64,000 nt of DNA, taken from contig JBGTGP010000010.1 in the NCBI GenBank assembly GCA_041746735.1, forward strand, positions 32,945 to 96,944. Direction: 5' to 3'. The notes beneath the pieces were generated by a model that had not been told where the DNA came from, did not search any database, and saw only the letters and a list, made by a program, of their open reading frames with translations. The position numbers and the translations under genes were made by a program. Source of the stretch: Opimibacter sp041746735 (lineage in GTDB: Bacteria; Bacteroidota; Bacteroidia; Chitinophagales; Saprospiraceae). Of the stretch, positions 7,896-15,545 are shown in pieces (positions within the stretch are counted from its first letter, which is position 1; each line of letters opens with the position of its first letter).

Positions 7896-9209
7896 GCTCT
7901 TCCCCGGCACTGGCTGCGAACTCACGCCTGGCGTACGCCGGATAAACTCTTCATAGAGCAAAGTCTGTCTTGATTCAATCGGGACATTCCAACCATCAAT
8001 GAAGAGGTATTTGACCTGAGAAGAAGTCTCGAACGGATCGCCCGTTGACACAAAGAGATTGGCTTTTTTTCCAGGCTCAATAGAACCAACCTGATCTGCA
8101 ATACCAAAGATCTCCGCAGGTACGATCGTAATCGCCTTAAGAGCTTCTTCACGACCCATGCCATAGGCCGCGGCAAAACCAGCATTGAACGGAAGGTTGC
8201 GCACGTTTTCAGCATCGTTTGTACGGAGAGCTACTTTGACACCCGCCTGCTGCATGATACCGGCATTCTTATAGGCCTGATCATACCGGTCCGAATCTCG
8301 TGTCGGCGTTGCCAGGACAGGCCCGGTGATGACAGGTACACCTGCCTGTGCGATGGAATCTGCCACGCGCCATCCTTCCGCTACACCGGTCAATACAGCC
8401 CTGATCTTCTTTTCCCGGATCCATCGCAAGGCAACGAGAATATCAGATTCCTTATTGACTTCGATAAAAGCCTGCATCTCACCCTTCAGGACAGGTACAA
8501 GTGCCGCCAATTCTGGATTGTAATCGGCTTTTCCCTGTGTCGCAGAGTCAATAGCCGCATACGTTTGCACACGATCCCAGGTATCATTGAGTTTTTTAAG
8601 AGCCTTGTCACTTTCTTTCTGAATGTCCTCATCGGATCTGCGGTCCCAACGGCTGCGCCGTCCGGAAGCCGGAAAGTTGATAATCATAGCCTTATGCTGA
8701 CCATACATTTGCTCAGGGGAATAGCCATGCAAATGGATCAGGGCTGCCGTCCCGGGAAACAACCCACCGGCAGGATACGCAATCACAGAAGTTACCCCAC
8801 TAACCCGAGTCACTGGAATAAGGACACTGTTTGGATTGACGGCGGTCAGCGCATCCATCTCTGGTGTCAGATCACCAATCTCATCATAGTCCTGTGTCAG
8901 CGAAATGGATTCGATCTCTTGCAGCCCCAGACGTGTACCACTGTCGATCATACCGGGATAAACCGTGAGTCCTTTGCAGTCGATGACAGTAGCATCTGGT
9001 GGGATAGGCACATGCGTCCCAACGGCTTTGATGATTCCGTTTCGCAGGATGACCGTAGCATTTTCCAGCCGTCCGTTGGTGACCGTTTCTACAGCAACAT
9101 TTGTAAGCGCAAAGGTGCCGAAGACAGATTTCTCAACCTGCTGACCCTGCACTGACGAAATGATGCTCAGCCACACCAGGCTTATAAAAATGGCAATACA
9201 TTTATTCAT
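7893..9209 (-). CDS. Exported amidohydrolase-family protein lacking the HxH motif
   Basis: A 438-aa protein with a signal peptide (MNKCIAIFISLVWLSI...SSVQGQ) and an imidazolonepropionase/dihydroorotase-like amidohydrolase fold. It has the N-terminal beta domain (LENATVILRNGIIKAVG), the barrel entry, and the C-terminal AEIFGIADQVGSIEPGKKANLFV. The barrel entry normally reads PGxIDxHxH, but here it is VYPGMIDSGTRLG, with no metal-binding His pair. ATG 9209 gives the signal peptide; the frame stays open upstream to 9281 across a neighbouring His-tail coding stretch. It is the last of three adjacent amidohydrolase genes, 11 nt after the second. Probably a non-catalytic or divergent paralogue. Confidence 0.8.
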   Translation of the reverse strand: MNKCIAIFISLVWLSIISSVQGQQVEKSVFGTFALTNVAVETVTNGRLENATVILRNGIIKAVGTHVPIPPDATVIDCKGLTVYPGMIDSGTRLGLQEIESISLTQDYDEIGDLTPEMDALTAVNPNSVLIPVTRVSGVTSVIAYPAGGLFPGTAALIHLHGYSPEQMYGQHKAMIINFPASGRRSRWDRRSDEDIQKESDKALKKLNDTWDRVQTYAAIDSATQGKADYNPELAALVPVLKGEMQAFIEVNKESDILVALRWIREKKIRAVLTGVAEGWRVADSIAQAGVPVITGPVLATPTRDSDRYDQAYKNAGIMQQAGVKVALRTNDAENVRNLPFNAGFAAAYGMGREEALKAITIVPAEIFGIADQVGSIEPGKKANLFVSTGDPFETSSQVKYLFIDGWNVPIESRQTLLYEEFIRRTPGVSSQPVPGKS

Positions 9210-9220
9210 AGTGGTCGTTT

Positions 9221-10588
9221 TCAATGATGATGATGATAATGATGATGATGAGAACCCATAAACTCTGTACCGATCATACAACCGTCCACATCCTCCTGTC
9301 CAATGTAGGTGGGTGTCGCTTCTCGAGGATCGATATAAACACGCATATCTGCAGGATCGGCTGACCGGTCAAACCGGACGATGCCATCTACAATCGTCCA
9401 TTCCGGTATGGTGTAAATCGATAATGGATGGTGCGTAAAGATCGCGATATCGGCATCTTTACCGATCTCAATAGAGCCTACCCGCGCATCAATGCCCAGT
9501 TGACGAGCCGGGTTGATCGTGATGAGAGCGAGGGCCTCTTCATCCGTCAGATCACCATAGCGCTGTGTTTTTGCAGCTTCATGATACAGGTGCCGGATCA
9601 ATTCCCCACTGTCGCTGTTGATCGAGGTCACAACCCCATTGCGGGTGAGGATGGTGGCATTAAAAGCAGTCGAGTAATACACTTCAAATTTATATGCCCA
9701 CCAGTCTGAAAAGACGGAGGCCATTGCGCCGAAGGCGGCCAGCTCAGGCGCCACTTTAAATCCTTCATTGACGTGCTGAAACGTGATTTTTTTAACGCCG
9801 AAATCACTGAGCACCTTAAGTAGCATGAGGATCTCATCTGCCCGGTACGAATGACACTGAATGATGATCTTCCCATCCAGAATATCCGCCATGGTCTGGT
9901 GGCGTTCATTGTAGAGTGGTGGTATCGCATTCGGGTTTTTCGCTCTGGCCGTTTCGTAAGATTTCCACTTGTCGCTGTAGATCTGTCCCTGCTTGAAGGC
10001 ATCGCGGATCACGCGTTCGACACCCATCCGGGTGCGGGGTTGGATACCACGCCCTTCGCCATGTACCCGCATGGGGTTTTCACCGAGTGCAAATTTGATC
10101 GTGCGGGGTGCACCTTCAAAAATCAGCGAAGCGGGATCCACCTCACCATAACGGTGTTTCAAGGTCTGACACTGACCCCCGATGGCATTGGCGGATCCGT
10201 GCATGGCATGGGAGGTCGTCACACCTCCTGCCAGTGCCCGGTAAATCGAGATGTCAAAAGGGTTGACGGCATCACCTACTTTGACTTCAGAGGTCACAGG
10301 ATGTGTGGCCTCATTGACGGCATCGATCGCGATATGCGAATGCGCGTCGATGATACCCGGCATCACAAATTTACCGGTGGCATCAATCACCTTAAAGCCC
10401 GGAGGTGTTCTCAGGTTTTTTCCAATGTCCGTGATCTTGCCGTTGCGCACCAGTATATCGGTTTGTTCCAACGTGCCCCGGGTCATCGTAAGGATAGTAC
10501 CATTCCGGATGATCATATCACCGGAAGGTGTCTGCGACCACAACGGACAAATTCCGAAGAGCAGTAAGAAGGAAAGTATATTTTTCAT
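9221..10588 (-). CDS. Exported amidohydrolase, metal motif intact, His-rich C-terminus
   Basis: A 455-aa periplasmic or exported amidohydrolase. Signal peptide MKNILSFLLLFGICPLWSQ is followed by the beta domain (DMIIRNGTILTM), PGIIDAHSHIAID with the HxH metal pair, IIQCHSYRADE, ITFQHVNEGFK and the late Asp in NSDSGEL. The C-terminal signature is ARQLGIDARVGSIEIGKDAD. Of the three neighbouring paralogues it is the only one with a complete ligand set. The protein ends in a natural GSHHHHYHHHH tail, encoded by ATGATG-type repeats on the plus strand at 9221-9252; it could bind metal. It follows the first gene by 18 nt and precedes the third by 11 nt, so an operon is likely. Substrate unknown. Confidence 0.85.
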   Translation of the reverse strand: MKNILSFLLLFGICPLWSQTPSGDMIIRNGTILTMTRGTLEQTDILVRNGKITDIGKNLRTPPGFKVIDATGKFVMPGIIDAHSHIAIDAVNEATHPVTSEVKVGDAVNPFDISIYRALAGGVTTSHAMHGSANAIGGQCQTLKHRYGEVDPASLIFEGAPRTIKFALGENPMRVHGEGRGIQPRTRMGVERVIRDAFKQGQIYSDKWKSYETARAKNPNAIPPLYNERHQTMADILDGKIIIQCHSYRADEILMLLKVLSDFGVKKITFQHVNEGFKVAPELAAFGAMASVFSDWWAYKFEVYYSTAFNATILTRNGVVTSINSDSGELIRHLYHEAAKTQRYGDLTDEEALALITINPARQLGIDARVGSIEIGKDADIAIFTHHPLSIYTIPEWTIVDGIVRFDRSADPADMRVYIDPREATPTYIGQEDVDGCMIGTEFMGSHHHHYHHHH

Positions 10589-10606
10589 TTCTCGTGAGAA
10601 TTCAGG

Positions 10607-12448
10607 TTAATTCAATTTAGGTGATATTCGTATGCCATGGATCGGAAAGGAGCCGAAAGAGCCAACCGAAACAGAACCGCTAAATGTATCACCATCGATT
10701 TTCAGATCAAATTCAAGGACCATTCTCTGACCGTCCATGTCCAGATCAAAAGTGAAAGAAGCTTCCTTACCATCGACCACGATATCATCCAGTTTATTGT
10801 TACCTCCGGCCATGCTTTCCTTACTGCTGATCGTGCCGGTAATTTCATTCTGGCTATCGGTAAAGACAAACTGCCCTTCCCGGCGTTGATCAGGCGTTTC
10901 AATGGTATAAGTCCAGGTACCCAAGAGCAGGGTGTGTGCGCCATCAACATTGTTGGTGTTGGACTTTTTCTTTTCCTTGGCTTCGTACGCATAGAGCTGA
11001 CCTTCGACGATCATGTACCGGATGGCGGATTCTTTTTCAAAAAGGGGTTTGGTAGCGACGATGACATTGGCCATCTTACCGGTTTCGATGGTGCCGCAAT
11101 ACTTCTCTATACCCAGTAAGGTAGCGGCCTGTGTCGTCAGAGCGCTGAGCGCTTTGTCAAAGGAGAGGCCGTGTTCCATCATCGTCTGAATGGTCTTGGT
11201 AAAGTCATTAGGTTTGGCGCTCATCGTCCCGAAGGTATAAGCAATGCCTTCGCGGGCCAGCATTCCAGCTTGTTCGCGATGGGCTTTCAGGCTTTCGGCT
11301 CTTCTTTTTTCAAACGCTTCTATTTCCGGGTTTTTGACGACAGCGGAATCCTGTTTTGTTTCTTTTGTCCCATCCGCCGATTTTTCTGCTACAGTTTTCT
11401 CACCGGTTGCCGCAGTTTTTGGGCCATCTTGTCCGGGGCCGTCCTGTCCGGGACCTTCAGGGCCTTTTGCTTTTCCTTTCTGATCCTGACTTTTATCCTC
11501 GGGAAGGTGGAGGGAGAGGATGAGAGGCAACGACAATGATTTCAAACGGTCCTTCAGCATCCAGGCTTCCTCCGCATCTGCGATGACCATGTTCATGCCG
11601 AGTTCTTTTTGCATTTCAAGCGCGCGGCTGATGTCTTTTACTTTTGGCGCTCTGAAATAGAGGGGCATTTCCTTTTTGACCAAAGGCCGTAATGCTTCAT
11701 GCGCCTGATTGTATTGCGGGCGGGAGACCAGCGTTGCGTTTTGATAGGCGGACTGATGCTTCACATAGTTGGATGCATTGTAATACAGCTCACGCCACTT
11801 GGCCATCACGCCGATCACGGTAGCGGGATACGAACCTCCGGCTCCCGTCCACTGGCTGTATATGGAGATGTCTTCTTTCCAGAGCATCTGGTCCGTGCCC
11901 TTTCCATTGAGGACAACCACCGTTCCTTTGCCGGGTATCATTTTTCCTTTGGGTACGACATGCGCTACAGCGAAGCCTTGCGCTCTCCAGTCGGCAATGG
12001 ACTTTTCTTTTGGATCAAAGGTGGCCCGGACACTTTTAAAAGGCGTGATCCCGGCATCCTCGAGGGAGGGGTTTCCTTCTTCATCTACAGAGGGCCGGGC
12101 GCCGCGACTACCCTGTCCTGAGGCTGCACCTGGCCGGTCACTTTCCGGCTCTTTGATTCCGATGGAGGAGAAGGCGTCTATGAACGCCGGGTACACATAA
12201 AAACTGTCAGCGGCGATACGATAGGCGTCCGGCGGTATCGTGGCGCCGGGACCTGTATGGGTGATCAGGCCGTCCCGAATGATCACATTCGAGGTAACCG
12301 GTACTTTGCCGGGTGCTGAGACCACGCGGGCATTGATCAGGGCAATACAGCCCGTGATTTGCGGCAGATCATCCGATACAGGTTGAGCATGCAAAAGGCA
12401 GGACCACCAGGAAAAGAAGAAGGTGGAAAACAAGAATATTTTTTTCAT
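10607..12448 (-). CDS. Large exported amidohydrolase-like protein, HxH lost, C-terminal beta domain
   Basis: First gene of the amidohydrolase operon, 613 aa from ATG 12448. Signal peptide MKKIFLFSTFFFSWWSCLLHAQ. The amidohydrolase scaffold is present (ALINARVVSAPGKVPVTSNV, then TLLGIEKYCGTIETGKMANV), but the metal-site segment reads YPAFIDAFSSIG without His. A low-complexity insert near residues 330-375 contains collagen-like GPEGPGQDGPGQDGP and Lys/Thr-rich sequence. After the amidohydrolase part, about 110 C-terminal residues form a separate beta-rich domain (LLGTWTYTIETPDQRREGQF, then FPIHGIRISPKLN). A start at 12481 is possible but adds 11 residues before the signal peptide. Likely a structural or divergent partner of the intact paralogue. 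Confidence 0.8.
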   Translation of the reverse strand: MKKIFLFSTFFFSWWSCLLHAQPVSDDLPQITGCIALINARVVSAPGKVPVTSNVIIRDGLITHTGPGATIPPDAYRIAADSFYVYPAFIDAFSSIGIKEPESDRPGAASGQGSRGARPSVDEEGNPSLEDAGITPFKSVRATFDPKEKSIADWRAQGFAVAHVVPKGKMIPGKGTVVVLNGKGTDQMLWKEDISIYSQWTGAGGSYPATVIGVMAKWRELYYNASNYVKHQSAYQNATLVSRPQYNQAHEALRPLVKKEMPLYFRAPKVKDISRALEMQKELGMNMVIADAEEAWMLKDRLKSLSLPLILSLHLPEDKSQDQKGKAKGPEGPGQDGPGQDGPKTAATGEKTVAEKSADGTKETKQDSAVVKNPEIEAFEKRRAESLKAHREQAGMLAREGIAYTFGTMSAKPNDFTKTIQTMMEHGLSFDKALSALTTQAATLLGIEKYCGTIETGKMANVIVATKPLFEKESAIRYMIVEGQLYAYEAKEKKKSNTNNVDGAHTLLLGTWTYTIETPDQRREGQFVFTDSQNEITGTISSKESMAGGNNKLDDIVVDGKEASFTFDLDMDGQRMVLEFDLKIDGDTFSGSVSVGSFGSFPIHGIRISPKLN

Positions 12449-12603
12449 CATTATAGAGCGCATCATAGCGTGGGGATGCAAATTAGAAAAAGTATTTTAT
12501 CAGATAAATTCTGCTATTTTTGGCCATCTCATCTGGCTGGCGCGACCACTTGAGTATTTTTTAATAGCGAATCAACTATAACAACGAATTAAGCAGTACG
12601 GAT

Positions 12604-13017
12604 ATGCATTTTCCAGACCATTTGAAATATACCTCCGAGCATGAGTGGATTCTGATCACGGAAGAGACCACACCTGATGGTCGTCCGGTGGCCCTCATAG
12701 GGATTACAGACTTTGCCCAGAGCGAACTCGGCGAACTGGTCTATATCGAAGTAGACACCGTGGGTGAAACGCTGGCCAAGGACGCCATCTTTGGTACCGT
12801 CGAGGCGGTCAAAACGACCTCTGATCTCTTTATGCCGTTGAGCGGAGAGGTACTCGAGTTTAATGCTGAGATTTCCGAGTCCGGAGGAGACAATCCCGGC
12901 CTGATCAACCATGATCCGTACGATGGAGGGTGGATTATAAAGGTCGCCCTTTCCGATACGGGTGAGGTGGATATGCTCATGGGCGCTATGGCCTACCGTG
13001 AGCTCGTCGGAGCGTAA
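12604..13017 (+). CDS. gcvH: Glycine cleavage system H protein
   Basis: Lipoyl carrier protein of the glycine cleavage complex, shuttling the aminomethyl group between the P and T proteins. At 137 aa it is slightly longer than the usual 125-130. Visible features are HLKYTSEHEWI, the GITDFAQSELGELVYIE strand region, and the lipoylation site GTVEAVKTTSD with Lys70. A loop insertion (TEETTPDGRPV) accounts for the extra length. No other gcv gene is in the window. A CCCTTTA repeat array begins at its stop codon. Confidence 0.95.
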   Translation: MHFPDHLKYTSEHEWILITEETTPDGRPVALIGITDFAQSELGELVYIEVDTVGETLAKDAIFGTVEAVKTTSDLFMPLSGEVLEFNAEISESGGDNPGLINHDPYDGGWIIKVALSDTGEVDMLMGAMAYRELVGA

Positions 13018-13088
13018 ACACCCTTTACCCTTTACCCTTTACCTTTTACCCTTTACCCTTTACCCTTTACCTTTTCCCTTTACTTTTC
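13018..13088. repeat. CCCTTTA heptamer array
   Basis: About nine tandem copies of CCCTTTA, with CCTTTTA variants, between gcvH and the VanZ gene. The 7-nt period is the same as in the arrays at 1049 and 7141/7756, but the unit is different. No inverted counterpart was found nearby. It occupies the entire spacer ahead of the VanZ start at 13094. Confidence 0.85.
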
Positions 13089-13093
13089 CTGTC

Positions 13094-13480
13094 ATGCAGC
13101 GCCATCTTTTGCTTCGCTGGCTTCCTGCTTTTTTGTGGGGACTTATTATACTTGTTCTCTCGCTGATGCCGGGAGGGGTCGGCGCCATGACCTTATTTGG
13201 GATTCCGCATTTTGATAAGATCGGTCATTTTGGGATGTATGCCGGCTGGACGTTTTTTATCATGTGGGGTCTCGGCGGTCATGCTGGTCTGGCCTGGGAC
13301 AGGAAAATTTTTCTGACGATGTTCATTGGCGTGTGTATCGGTGTATTGCTGGAGTTTGGACAAAAATGGATGCGCCAGGGCCGCAGTTTTGAAGGTTGGG
13401 ATATGGTGGCCAATGCTGCCGGTGCTGTTGCTGGCGTCGGTGTGTTTTATTTGCTCTTTCGGTGGAGGAGAAGAAGGTAA
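13094..13480 (+). CDS. VanZ family membrane protein
   Basis: A 128-aa polytopic membrane protein of the VanZ-like family. Four hydrophobic segments are visible: residues about 7-25 (WLPAFLWGLIILVLSLM), 50-65, 76-92 and 108-122. The conserved signature HFDKIGHFGMYAGWTFF and the later LEFGQKWMRQGRSFEGWDM, carrying Glu, Gln and Arg/Asp, are typical of the family. ATG 13094 is chosen because anything further upstream would be translated from the CCCTTTA array. The cellular role of chromosomal VanZ proteins is not established. Confidence 0.85.
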   Translation: MQRHLLLRWLPAFLWGLIILVLSLMPGGVGAMTLFGIPHFDKIGHFGMYAGWTFFIMWGLGGHAGLAWDRKIFLTMFIGVCIGVLLEFGQKWMRQGRSFEGWDMVANAAGAVAGVGVFYLLFRWRRRR

Positions 13481-13485
13481 TTCTC

Positions 13486-13515
13486 CCGGTTGCAGGAGTT
13501 TGCTTCAACAACCGG
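13486..13515. repeat. REP-like hairpin, copy A
   Basis: Imperfect inverted repeat GGTTGCAGGAG / CTTCAACAACC around a TTTG loop, five bases after the VanZ stop. It belongs to a family of three related 24-nt hairpins with copies at 13728-13751 and 60277-60300. Confidence 0.7.
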
Positions 13516-13542
13516 ACAGTGAGTCAGTAACCCTCCGAGTTC

Positions 13543-13681
13543 GGCCCCTAAATCCCCTAAAGGGGACTTCTAACAAGCCGAGTGGGGTTTGGGTTTGGAT
13601 TACTTCTATTCAATTGAGCCCTTACATTTAATAAAGATCATAAGCGTACGAGGTACAGTCCCCTTTAGGGGATATAGGGGC
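13543..13681. repeat. Inverted repeat pair built on CCCCTAAATCCCC
   Basis: Left arm 13543-13566 (GGCCCCTAAATCCCCTAAAG...) and right arm 13658-13681 (GTCCCCTTTAGGGGATATAG...) are near-perfect reverse complements, separated by about 91 bp. Each arm also contains its own small palindrome CCCCTAAAGGGG or CCCCTTTAGGGG. Similar motifs are scattered in many Bacteroidota intergenic regions. No gene is evident between the arms. Confidence 0.75.
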
Positions 13682-13727
13682 AGACCAAGCAGGAGAAATG
13701 ACAAGTGGTTAAATAGCGTGATCTGGA

Positions 13728-13751
13728 GTTGTTGGAGTTTGCTTCAACAAC
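13728..13751. repeat. REP-like hairpin, copy B
   Basis: Stem GTTGTTGGAG pairs with CTTCAACAAC (10 bp, one G-U) around a TTTG tetraloop. It is the best-paired of the two copies in this spacer and is homologous to copy A and to copy C at 60277. Confidence 0.75.
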
Positions 13752-13763
13752 CCGGTGGATCGA

Positions 13764-13801
13764 TAAAAAAGGAGAGCCAAACCGGTTACCCAGCTTGGCT
13801 C
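13764..13801 (-). terminator. Terminator of rpsT
   Basis: On the minus strand a 7-bp stem GAGCCAA/TTGGCTC with a 14-nt loop is followed by TCC and a run of six T. It lies 40 nt behind the rpsT stop codon. Confidence 0.65.
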
Positions 13802-13840
13802 ACTAATTAGGCTATTCTATAGCTGCCTTTAATGGGTGTG

Positions 13841-14092
13841 TTAGAGTTGGGCGATTTTCTTCATCAAGCCTGATTTGAGATTGGCCGCCTTATTTTTATG
13901 CCAAAGATTACGTTTGGCAAGTTTGTCGATCATACTAAATACTTTCGGCATAAAGGTACTTGCCTCCAGTTTGTCGGTCATCTCCCGCAATTTCTGAATC
14001 GAAGTACGGGTCGATTTTTTGTAATACCGGTTGCGCAGACGCTTGATGGCATCCTGGCGAATTCTTTTCTTGGCTGACTTATGATGGGCCAT
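13841..14092 (-). CDS. rpsT: 30S ribosomal protein S20
   Basis: An 83-aa, highly basic primary 16S rRNA-binding protein of the small ribosomal subunit. The N-terminus MAHHKSAKKRIRQDAIKRLR and the helices with SIQKLREMTDKLEAS, MIDKLAKRNLWHKNKAAN and KSGLMKKI are diagnostic. ATG 14092 gives the canonical MA(H)HKSA start. The gene is monocistronic, with its own promoter-like box (14121-14128) and a downstream hairpin terminator. Confidence 0.97.
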   Translation of the reverse strand: MAHHKSAKKRIRQDAIKRLRNRYYKKSTRTSIQKLREMTDKLEASTFMPKVFSMIDKLAKRNLWHKNKAANLKSGLMKKIAQL

Positions 14093-14120
14093 GTTTTCCT
14101 TTACTTTATAAAATGGTCGG

Positions 14121-14128
14121 CAAAAGTA
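14121..14128 (-). promoter_or_regulatory. -7 promoter element of rpsT (TACTTTTG)
   Basis: Perfect TAnnTTTG on the minus strand, ending 28 nt before the rpsT ATG. That is a conventional leader length, in contrast to the much shorter spacing in front of dinB on the other strand. Confidence 0.65.
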
Positions 14129-14235
14129 GGTATTTCTGTTGAATCTGATATCTCTTTTTTCAGGTTTTTGGTGTCTGGTACCCAGCATTTCTTTTTAAAA
14201 TACTTGTCAGACGAATAATCAGACAAAAATAGACG

Positions 14236-14243
14236 TATTTTTG
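14236..14243 (+). promoter_or_regulatory. -7 promoter element of dinB (TATTTTTG)
   Basis: Perfect TAnnTTTG ending only 4 nt before the dinB ATG. Transcription should start at or next to the start codon, giving a leaderless mRNA without a ribosome-binding site. Confidence 0.65.
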
Positions 14244-14247
14244 GTCC

Positions 14248-15426
14248 ATGTATGATCGGGCAGTACTCCATCTGGACCTGGATTCCTTCTTTGTCTCTGT
14301 CGAATGCCTCCGCGACAGCAGCCTGAAGGGCAAGCCCCTCATTATCGGTGGCATGGGCGGACGTGGGGTCGTGGCCTCCTGCAGTTATGAAGCCCGCCGC
14401 TATGGCGTACACGCGGCCATGCCGATGAAAATGGCGCTTCGCCTCTGCCCTCAGGCCATCGTCCTGCGCGGGGACATGGATGCCTACAGCCGCCATTCAA
14501 TGCTCGTTTCCCAGATCATCGACGATCAGGCCCCCGTATTCGAAAAAGCCTCTATCGACGAATTCTATCTCGATCTCACGGGCATGGACCGCTATTTTGG
14601 GTGCTATACCTGGTCGCATGAACTCCGCGAACGCATCATCAAAGAGTCCGGTCTGCCCATCTCCTGTGCCCTTTCGGTCAATAAACTGGTCTCCAAAGTC
14701 GGCACCGGCGAAGCCAAACCCAACGGCATGAAGGAGATCCCTACCGGTGAAGAACGCGAGTTTCTCGCTCCGCTTTCCACCGGCAAGATCCCCGGTATCG
14801 GGAAGGAGATGTATAAGAAACTCAGCTTCATGGGCGTCCGTACCATCCGGGTACTCCGGGAGATTCCCCCTCCGCTGCTGGATCGTGAGTTTGGAAAAAC
14901 AGGCCGCTATCTCTGGGAAAGTGCCAACGCGATTGACCGCCGCCCGGTGATCCCCTACAGCGAACAAAAATCGATGTCGAAGGAGCGGACCCTCAGTGAA
15001 GATACCCTCGACCTGAAAATGATCCGCAGTATGCTGGGCGCCATGGTCGACGAACTGGCCTTCGATCTTCGCCAGGACGCGAAGCTGACCAGTTGTGTCA
15101 CGGTCAAGATTCGCTATGCCGACTTTAATACGTATACCAAACAACGCCGCATCACCTATACCGCCCAGACCCGCACACTCATCGCCCATGCCCTCGAACT
15201 GTTTCAGGACGTCTACGAACGCCGCCAGCTCATCCGTCTGATCGGGGTCAAGTTTAGCGGCCTGGTCAACGGCAATATTCAACTCGACCTGTTTGACAAT
15301 ACGGAAGCGGAAATTTCACTGTTGCAGCAACTGGATCATATCCGGCGCAGATGGGGCAAGGATGCCATACACTGGGCTCATTTCACTGCGCGAAACAAGC
15401 TAAAGGGCCGTGCAGAAGGTCCGTAG
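14248..15426 (+). CDS. dinB: DNA polymerase IV (Y family)
   Basis: Error-prone translesion DNA polymerase, 392 aa. The catalytic palm carries HLDLDSFFVSVE (first Asp, steric gate Phe) and KASIDEFYLDLTG (Asp-Glu pair). The middle of the protein has the helix-hairpin-helix stretch STGKIPGIGKEMYKKLSFMG, and the C-terminal little-finger domain spans about residues 245-350. No conserved beta-clamp motif is obvious at the very end. A perfect -7 box 4 nt upstream indicates leaderless expression; no SOS box was recognised. It is divergent from rpsT. Confidence 0.94.
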   Translation: MYDRAVLHLDLDSFFVSVECLRDSSLKGKPLIIGGMGGRGVVASCSYEARRYGVHAAMPMKMALRLCPQAIVLRGDMDAYSRHSMLVSQIIDDQAPVFEKASIDEFYLDLTGMDRYFGCYTWSHELRERIIKESGLPISCALSVNKLVSKVGTGEAKPNGMKEIPTGEEREFLAPLSTGKIPGIGKEMYKKLSFMGVRTIRVLREIPPPLLDREFGKTGRYLWESANAIDRRPVIPYSEQKSMSKERTLSEDTLDLKMIRSMLGAMVDELAFDLRQDAKLTSCVTVKIRYADFNTYTKQRRITYTAQTRTLIAHALELFQDVYERRQLIRLIGVKFSGLVNGNIQLDLFDNTEAEISLLQQLDHIRRRWGKDAIHWAHFTARNKLKGRAEGP

Positions 15427-15487
15427 CATGCCAGGTATCTCAACACAGGAAGCCCAGAGGCGTCACCAGCGACATCGCGTCACCTGA

Positions 15488-15520
15488 AATAAAAAAGGCC
15501 GTCTCCGAAAAGACAGCCTT
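15488..15520 (-). terminator. Terminator of the SRPBCC gene
   Basis: On the minus strand AAGGCTGTCT pairs with AGACGGCCTT (one mismatch) around a 6-nt loop and runs into T6. It lies 25 nt behind the stop of the SRPBCC gene, and the stem could also stop dinB transcripts. Confidence 0.75.
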
Positions 15521-15545
15521 GGTATCGTAATCTTCACCTTTGGTT

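Noticed and set aside
9851..10567. 238-codon open frame antisense to the active amidohydrolase
   Set aside because: It is a shadow of a GC-biased coding strand; the amidohydrolase motifs on the minus strand settle the assignment.
13018..13088. Telomere-like repeat or linear chromosome end
   Set aside because: CCCTTTA resembles telomeric repeats, but it is short, internal and flanked by intact genes on both sides.
14497..15282. 261-codon open frame antisense to dinB
   Set aside because: dinB on the plus strand has all polymerase motifs; the antisense frame has none.
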